The notes under the pieces: generated by a model
What the model was told of the DNA's origin: nothing
Database searches by the model: none
Seen by the model: the letters and a program-made list of their open reading frames with translations, nothing else
DNA from: CAYQAE01 sp964415445 [NCBI: uncultured archaeon]
GTDB taxonomy: Archaea > CAYQAE01
NCBI GenBank assembly: GCA_964415445.1
Contig: CAYQAE010000030.1
Coordinates: 1 to 20,053, forward strand
Length of the DNA: 20,053 bases
Direction: 5' to 3'
Position numbers and translations under genes: made by a program
In this document: one piece after another, positions 16,288-20,053 of the stretch
Layout of the letters: every line of letters begins with the position of its first letter
Numbering within the stretch: the first letter of the stretch is position 1

Positions 16288-16433
16288 TTAAAACAGGAGA
16301 CCTTTAAGTTTTGATTTCATTTTAGCAATTATCTGTGATACTGTCTCTTTTTTTCATCTTTTTTAGCTAATGCCTATAAATTTAGTCCAAATGAGCTTAG
16401 ACCTACTCTGTAGTCTTTAGTTAGTATATTCAT
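16288..16433 (-). pseudogene. Decayed small gene, unknown
   Basis: Reading from an ATG at 16433 gives MNILTKDYRVGLSSFGLNL, an in-frame TAG, then ALAKKDEK. One base out of frame it continues as KETVSQIIAKMKSKLKGLLF and a TAA at 16288. The pieces fit one short basic protein of about 48 residues with one nonsense and one frameshift lesion. I do not recognise it. The rest of the 16228-16448 gap shows no other feature except a short minus-strand open frame starting MSKILDKLNAILKKNN at 16276, which may be part of the same relic. Confidence 0.35.
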
Positions 16434-16448
16434 AATTTTTTGTTGGTA

Positions 16449-17237
16449 TTATTTACTTTTAATTTTTTTAGAACCACCTGTTTCTGAAAATCTTTTAACT
16501 AAAGTGTTTTTGTGCAAGAGATACATCAGGATATAGAATATAATAATCCAAACAACCATTCCTAATAGACACAAACCCCATGAAAGAACAGTTTTTTCAT
16601 TTACGCAATTTCGCAAAAGTTCGGTTAAAAAGGTAACAGGCGATAAAAAATAGAAAATCGCAACATGATGTGGGACTTCAATTAAGGGGATAAATACCCC
16701 TCCAATAAATATTAATGGAAACTTAACGAGATTTATAAGAACCATAATATCTGAAGTTTGATCGGTGGGCTTGGCTGAAATTAAAACGCCTATGATTGAG
16801 CCCAAGATAGCCATTAACGCAATCCCTACGAAGATGATAATTATTGAAAATAGAGAAACAATATGAGACAGAACTGGTATTAAAAAAATAATCGCAATGA
16901 TGGTGGTAATTACGAAAGAATATAGTGTAGATGCCGCTATTATACCTAGTAAAATTTCATTTAATGATACAGGGGCGCCCAATAATCTTTCTAGTGATTT
17001 TTCACGTGTCTCTATAGGAAACACAACTGGACTTATCGCAGTAGCTGTGAAAAATGATGTCATAGAAACAATGCCTATAAAAATTTGAGTTGAAGTAAGA
17101 TCTCTTCCGAGAATCCATGCCAACAACATGAAAAAGGGAAACATTAATCCAAATATTAAGACAGGTCCTTTTTTAATATAAAGTGTAATATTTTTTTTAG
17201 TTATCATCCAAATGTTTGTTAATATATCTGAATTCAT
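16449..17237 (-). CDS. ABC-2 type transporter permease
   Basis: This is the membrane subunit of an ABC-2 family exporter, 262 residues with about six hydrophobic segments (for example GPVLIFGLMFPFFMLLAW, VITTIIAIIFLIPVL, and LLGMVVWIIIFYILMYLL). It has the family hallmark of a loop before the last helices (FLSPVTFLTELLRNCV), as in NodJ/DrrB/YadH-type permeases. It starts four bases inside the ATPase gene (ATGA), so it is translationally coupled and forms the transporter with that ATPase. Substrate cannot be inferred from sequence. Related systems export drugs, polysaccharides or lipids. The frame is intact and the length normal. Confidence 0.9.
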   Translation of the reverse strand: MNSDILTNIWMITKKNITLYIKKGPVLIFGLMFPFFMLLAWILGRDLTSTQIFIGIVSMTSFFTATAISPVVFPIETREKSLERLLGAPVSLNEILLGIIAASTLYSFVITTIIAIIFLIPVLSHIVSLFSIIIIFVGIALMAILGSIIGVLISAKPTDQTSDIMVLINLVKFPLIFIGGVFIPLIEVPHHVAIFYFLSPVTFLTELLRNCVNEKTVLSWGLCLLGMVVWIIIFYILMYLLHKNTLVKRFSETGGSKKIKSK

Positions 17238-18199
17238 GCTTGTACACCCCTTTCTTTGATGTTAGAATCGGATTTTACTAAATGAATGAAAACTTCTTCC
17301 AAGCTAGTTTCTTTTAGATTGAAATTTAAAAGTGAAAGATCATGTTTTTTTACAAAATTATTGAGTTTTGATATATCTTCTAAAGGCATAGCACTAATAA
17401 TAGTAATCTTATTTTTTACTTCACTTATAGTTTTAAATAAAGAATTTAATTCATCCTTGAGTTTTTTTGAAAGACCACCGGCTACACTAAATACTATTCT
17501 TGATGTAGGTCTAAAATTTTTCCGTAAATCATTTGGATTTTCATCGGCAATAATTTTACCATGATTCATTATTAAGATACGATCACAAATTTGTTCTGCT
17601 TCTTGCATATTATGAGTAGTAATTAAAATTGTTTTTCCTTCTTTTTTAAGCCTTAGAATCTGCTTACGGACAATAGATACAGAAAACGGATCTAACCCAC
17701 TAGTTGGTTCATCTAAAATCAAGATAGGGGGCTCATGTAAAAGCGCAAGACACAAATTTACACGTTGTTTTAGACCCTTAGAGAGACTTTTCATTATTGC
17801 ATGTTTTTTATCAGTGAGTTCAAATCGATCTAATAATAAATTCACTCGTTCTTTTATTTTGTCTTTGGATAATCCATATATAGTCCCTGAAAAAATAAAA
17901 TTCTGCCAAACAGTGTAACCAGAGTATGCATTGCTAATTTCTGGAACAATTCCAAAATTTTTTTTCAATTCTTTTGGATATAAGGATAGATCTTTGGATA
18001 GTATCTTCACTTTGGAATTATTTATTAATTCAAAAATACCTGTAATTAATCGAATGGTAGTAGTTTTCCCTGCACCATTTGGACCTAAAATTCCCACAAT
18101 TTCGCCTTTGCGAATTTTAAATGATATACCATCCACTGCAATAAAATCTCCGAACCTTTTTTTCAAATTAAATGTTTCTATGGCATTTGCGGCGTTCAT
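17234..18199 (-). CDS. ABC transporter ATP-binding protein (ABC-2/DRA-type exporter)
   Basis: This is the ATPase subunit of the exporter encoded with the following permease. It has Walker A GPNGAGKT (39-46), signature LSKGLKQ (139-145) in place of LSGGxxQ, Walker B ILILDEPTSGLD (159-170) and switch H196 (TTHNM). The Q-loop position carries E87 (IVPEISNAY), as in several DRA-type exporters. The C-terminal extension of about 90 residues (from LRKNFRPTSRIVF) is typical of the exporter subfamily. It starts at ATG 18199 with GAGGT about nine bases upstream, 72 bases after the winged-helix regulator gene, and overlaps the permease by four bases. Regulator, ATPase and permease therefore form one operon, very likely controlled by the palindrome upstream of the regulator. 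Confidence 0.92.
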   Translation of the reverse strand: MNAANAIETFNLKKRFGDFIAVDGISFKIRKGEIVGILGPNGAGKTTTIRLITGIFELINNSKVKILSKDLSLYPKELKKNFGIVPEISNAYSGYTVWQNFIFSGTIYGLSKDKIKERVNLLLDRFELTDKKHAIMKSLSKGLKQRVNLCLALLHEPPILILDEPTSGLDPFSVSIVRKQILRLKKEGKTILITTHNMQEAEQICDRILIMNHGKIIADENPNDLRKNFRPTSRIVFSVAGGLSKKLKDELNSLFKTISEVKNKITIISAMPLEDISKLNNFVKKHDLSLLNFNLKETSLEEVFIHLVKSDSNIKERGVQA

Positions 18200-18271
18200 T
18201 CTTTAATTACCTCATTTTCTTTATGTGATTGCAGAACTTCCTTTTCATGATAGTTATGGTTTGGCTTCAGA

Positions 18272-18604
18272 TCATTTTTCCATATTTAGTAAATCAATTA
18301 CAATTTTTTTTGTTTTTAGCTTCCAAACTTTTTCAGGTGCACCACTTCTTTCTATATACTTTGCAGTTTCTATAATATTTGCACTTTTAAGTTCAGATAG
18401 ATGATAATATAATCCTGATTTAGTTAATTCTTCTCCTTTTTTAGCCAAATAATCGTGAATTTCATTTGAGCTTCTGTTACCTTCTCCGATAAATTCAATT
18501 ATTAACCAACGAGTAGGAAATCGGAGTGCTCTCACAAAATTACGAAGACAAAGCCATCTTGGATGATATTTGTCAGGAGGTTCACATGGGGATATTTCAC
18601 ACAT
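18272..18604 (-). CDS. Winged-helix (ArsR/PadR-like) transcriptional regulator of the ABC operon
   Basis: This is a DNA-binding protein of about 110 residues with a winged helix: ALRFPTRWLIIEFIGEG, then SSNEIHDYLAKKGEELTKSG as the first helices, LYYHLSELKSANIIE as recognition helix and turn, and the wing YIERSGAPEKVWKL. I chose the ATG at 18604 because GGTGG lies five bases before it. A TTG at 18616 and a GTG at 18613 are in frame and would add four or three residues. The N-terminus carries three cysteines (C-x4-C in CEISPC, and WLCLRNF), which could sense metal, redox state or an electrophile, though no canonical ArsR metal motif is present. A 23-base palindrome lies just upstream, suggesting autoregulation. 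The codons for PPDKYHPRWLCLRNFVRA are repeated exactly at the right end of the window. Confidence 0.85.
   Translation of the reverse strand: MCEISPCEPPDKYHPRWLCLRNFVRALRFPTRWLIIEFIGEGNRSSNEIHDYLAKKGEELTKSGLYYHLSELKSANIIETAKYIERSGAPEKVWKLKTKKIVIDLLNMEK
18526..18580. repeat. 55-base exact direct repeat, internal copy
   Basis: This stretch, from GTGCTCTCAC to TTTGTCAGGAGG, recurs without a mismatch at 19999-20053. It lies within the coding part of the winged-helix regulator. The base before it differs between copies (A at 18525, G at 19998). Confidence 0.95.
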
Positions 18605-18618
18605 ATAATCCACCAAGA

Positions 18619-18641
18619 TATTATAGTAAATTACTATAATA
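18619..18641. promoter_or_regulatory. Perfect 23-bp palindromic operator of the winged-helix regulator
   Basis: The arms are TATTATAGTAA and its exact reverse complement, around a single central A. The palindrome sits 15-37 bases before the chosen ATG at 18604 and overlaps the expected transcription start region, with a TATA-like TTTATTAG further upstream on minus. Binding of a winged-helix dimer there would block transcription. Autorepression of the regulator-ABC operon is the likely role. Confidence 0.6.
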
Positions 18642-18744
18642 CTATTGTAACTTACACTAATAAATGTTTTGGTTATCTAAAAAACCACCTGTAATGAGGT
18701 ATCAACTCTCATAAAATAAATGGTTTTGAAAATTAACAGCAAAT

Positions 18745-19281
18745 TCAATTCTTTTTATATAAGATACATTCTACTGGACATACTTTTTGGCACTTTCCAC
18801 ATCCGATACATTTTTGTTCATCAATTTTTATTACAAATTTTGAAGGTTTTGAAGTTATGCTAAGGATAGTTCCAAACGGACATAAGTGTTTGTGAAAAAG
18901 TTCTTCATCAAATATTACCAAAAAAGCCACACCTATAATTGTAATTATAAATATAACTGGTAATTTGATATTGAGCACATTAAAGATAATCATAGAACCT
19001 AAAAAAATAAATACTACTGAATATCTAAGTATTTTAGATTTTAATAGATTGGGTGTTTTTAAACCACCCAAAGAAAGTTTATTTTTCAACCATCTAATGG
19101 GTCTTGATAAAGTATACATCGGACATATCCAGCCGCAGTAAAGTCTTCCTAATCCTAAAGATAGGATAATACCTAAAATGAAAACTACTATCCATAATTG
19201 AAGCTTGTTGAGATACAAGAGTAGACCAAATAAGGATAAAAAGATTATTTGGCTTATTGATCTAAAGTATTTTTTTGACAT
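18745..19281 (-). CDS. NapH/YccM/NosR-like membrane protein with 4Fe-4S motif
   Basis: This 178-residue protein has four hydrophobic segments (about 8-24, 28-47, 87-104, 107-124). It carries paired CP motifs typical of the NapH/YccM/NosR C-terminal family: C49-GWI-C53-P after the second helix and HL-C134-P after the fourth. At the end is a single ferredoxin cluster motif C158-x2-C161-x2-C164-x3-C168-P, and an extra C172. This family passes electrons at the membrane, usually to a partner reductase not seen here. Many relatives have two ferredoxin motifs and this one has one, so it is a short form. Loose spacing to its neighbours makes co-transcription uncertain, but cysteine-bearing products next door (cupin, winged helix) hint at redox context. 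The frame is intact. Confidence 0.85.
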   Translation of the reverse strand: MSKKYFRSISQIIFLSLFGLLLYLNKLQLWIVVFILGIILSLGLGRLYCGWICPMYTLSRPIRWLKNKLSLGGLKTPNLLKSKILRYSVVFIFLGSMIIFNVLNIKLPVIFIITIIGVAFLVIFDEELFHKHLCPFGTILSITSKPSKFVIKIDEQKCIGCGKCQKVCPVECILYKKN

Positions 19282-19329
19282 TGTTTATTCCACTCTTTTA
19301 AAAGATTAAAAATATTTTTATCTACTTAA

Positions 19330-19487
19330 TTAGCAATATTCAAGGTATTTCAATTTTATTTTAGTTCGGTCAAGCATCCTATCTAAATGAAAGAAATCAT
19401 ATTTTTGTCCATGGCCTAAAATGTAATTACTTTATCATACTCTTTTATTAGATCATAAAGATATTTCATAGTGGATAGCTGACACAT
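19330..19487 (-). pseudogene. Frameshifted small ORF, unknown
   Basis: From an ATG at 19487 the frame reads MCQLSTMKYLYDLIKEYDKV and then meets a TAG at 19416. One frame over, GHGQKYDFFHLDRMLDRTK and LKYLEYC run to a TAA at 19330. The two pieces join smoothly with one indel near 19416-19424. Upstream of the ATG the same frame is open (VLVTYISYHFERSE) nearly to the cupin stop, so the original may have been longer. I do not recognise the family. It fills the gap between the cupin and the Fe-S protein. Confidence 0.4.
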
Positions 19488-19545
19488 TTCTGATCTTTCG
19501 AAGTGATAACTGATATATGTTACCAGAACTCTGATTAAATTGGAT

Positions 19546-19842
19546 TTACATTTTTAGGATCTGAATCCCCATCAAACTAACGCCACTTTCTGTCTTCATC
19601 GATAATGTTGCTGGCTCAGTAATAAGACACTGCCCTTTTTTGATAAAAACTTTTTCTAAATTAACGTTTACTTCTGCTTCTCCTTTTAAAACATAAAACA
19701 TTACATATGATGCCATTTCACAAGTTGGCATTTCTCCATCGGCTGGAAGTTTAATAAATCTGGCCTTAAATTCCTTGGCTTTGTAAAAAACATTCTTGTT
19801 TTTTTCCATTTTAGTTAAATCAAATACTTGGATCTCTTTCAC
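19546..19842 (-). CDS. Small cupin-fold protein without histidines
   Basis: This 98-residue single-domain cupin has the second-motif shape VLKGEAEVNV then IKKGQCLITEP, with a preceding SYVMFY strand. Metal-binding cupins use histidines in these motifs. This protein has no histidine at all, so it is probably a non-metal, ligand-binding or regulatory cupin. C41 and C72 are the only cysteines. The start is uncertain. GTG at 19842 is in frame, but its first base is the last G of an AGGAGG, too close for normal initiation. Eight bases after the AGGAGG lies an in-frame ATC, where an ATG would be expected. An ATG at 19809 would remove strand one. It follows a truncated membrane ORF and precedes a frameshifted ORF. 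Confidence 0.75.
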   Translation of the reverse strand: MKEIQVFDLTKMEKNKNVFYKAKEFKARFIKLPADGEMPTCEMASYVMFYVLKGEAEVNVNLEKVFIKKGQCLITEPATLSMKTESGVSLMGIQILKM

Positions 19843-19847
19843 CTCCT
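19842..19847 (-). promoter_or_regulatory. Shine-Dalgarno of the cupin gene with odd spacing
   Basis: AGGAGG on the minus strand overlaps the only in-frame GTG and stands eight bases before an in-frame ATC codon. It shows that translation begins here, but not at which codon. Confidence 0.5.
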
Positions 19848-19889
19848 ATAATTGTGTTTTTTGAGTTATTACTCCATTCCATTAACTTT

Positions 19890-20053
19890 TCAATAATGAA
19901 CCCCCACAATTATGACGAAAATAATTGTCAAAACAATTGCAATAAGAAATACTCCACCAAACTTACCTCACCTACAATTTTAGAAATATCACTTGGCGGT
20001 GCTCTCACAAAATTACGAAGACAAAGCCATCTTGGATGATATTTGTCAGGAGG
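19890..20053 (-). pseudogene. Truncated membrane-protein ORF running off the contig end
   Basis: On minus, the last part reads GGVFLIAIVLTIIFVIIVG followed by VHY and a TGA at 19892-19890. This is a convincing single transmembrane C-terminus. Upstream, this frame has a stop near 19967. The neighbouring frame reads through PPSDISKIVGEV into the 55-base repeat, where it encodes PPDKYHPRWLCLRNFVRA, identical to the winged-helix regulator. So either a frameshift lies at about 19955-19970 and a fusion occurred at the repeat, or the end is an assembly join. The true N-terminus is not in the window. Confidence 0.4.
19999..20053. repeat. 55-base exact direct repeat at the window end
   Basis: This is identical to 18526-18580 in the same orientation, and stops exactly where the window stops. 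Length and position fit a k-mer overlap at an assembly-graph junction better than a biological repeat. Confidence 0.95.

Noticed and set aside
18526-20053. Insertion sequence or transposon bounded by the 55-base direct repeats
   Set aside because: No transposase or terminal inverted repeats lie between the copies, and the second copy ends exactly at the window edge, which points to assembly.
1-20053. CRISPR array, tRNA or rRNA genes
   Set aside because: No regularly spaced short repeats, cloverleaf-like GC-rich stretches or conserved rRNA segments were seen on either strand.

Overview
The window looks like a low-GC, mesophilic-type archaeal (probably euryarchaeal) metagenome contig. The reasons are: AT-rich DNA with archaeal TATA boxes (TTTATATA-type), a mixture of strong Shine-Dalgarno (SD) and near-leaderless starts, an archaeal-type TyrA, DUF234-type archaeal ATPase, MNT/HEPN pairs, and large sequon-rich surface proteins. 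No rRNA, tRNA, CRISPR or phage structural genes were seen, so I do not assign a lineage. The right end (19999-20053) repeats exactly 55 bases found at 18526-18580. This suggests an assembly-graph end and not a natural boundary.

Left accessory region, 1-4.8 kb. A MntA/HepT toxin-antitoxin pair (70-690) is broken by frameshifts and a nonsense codon. It is followed by an intact archaeal AAA ATPase with a C-terminal nuclease-like domain (805-2202), and an AlbA/Schlafen-GHKL-wHTH regulator split by an in-frame TAG (2461-3804). A second MNT/HEPN pair on the minus strand (3906-4594) is broken in both members, and a decayed third ORF overlaps it. Decay is the theme here: most lesions are one-base indels in A-tracts.

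Cell-surface region, 4.8-14.5 kb, with intact genes. A 985-residue secreted, C-terminally anchored, sequon-rich protein (minus) is divergent from a two-gene plus-strand operon. The operon encodes a ribbon-helix-helix-like protein fused to two membrane segments, and a membrane-anchored exported protein with two related halves and a terminal calcium-loop motif. A palindromic TATA box lies between the divergent units. Converging on the operon, with abutting stop codons, is a 1596-residue protein with about ten ASH-type beta-sandwich repeats and a 390-residue helical C-terminus. I infer that these four genes may form a surface structure with its own membrane-tethered regulator. This is the most novel-looking part of the window.

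Right region, 14.7-20 kb, all real genes on minus. An archaeal-type prephenate dehydrogenase has a C-terminal domain resembling the ferredoxin-fold anticodon-binding (FDX-ACB) domain of PheRS-beta. Next comes decayed coding sequence, then a transcription unit read leftwards: a winged-helix regulator with a perfect 23-bp palindromic operator, an ABC ATPase and an ABC-2 permease. Upstream are a NapH/YccM-like membrane Fe-S protein, a frameshifted ORF, a histidine-free cupin, and a truncated membrane ORF at the contig end.
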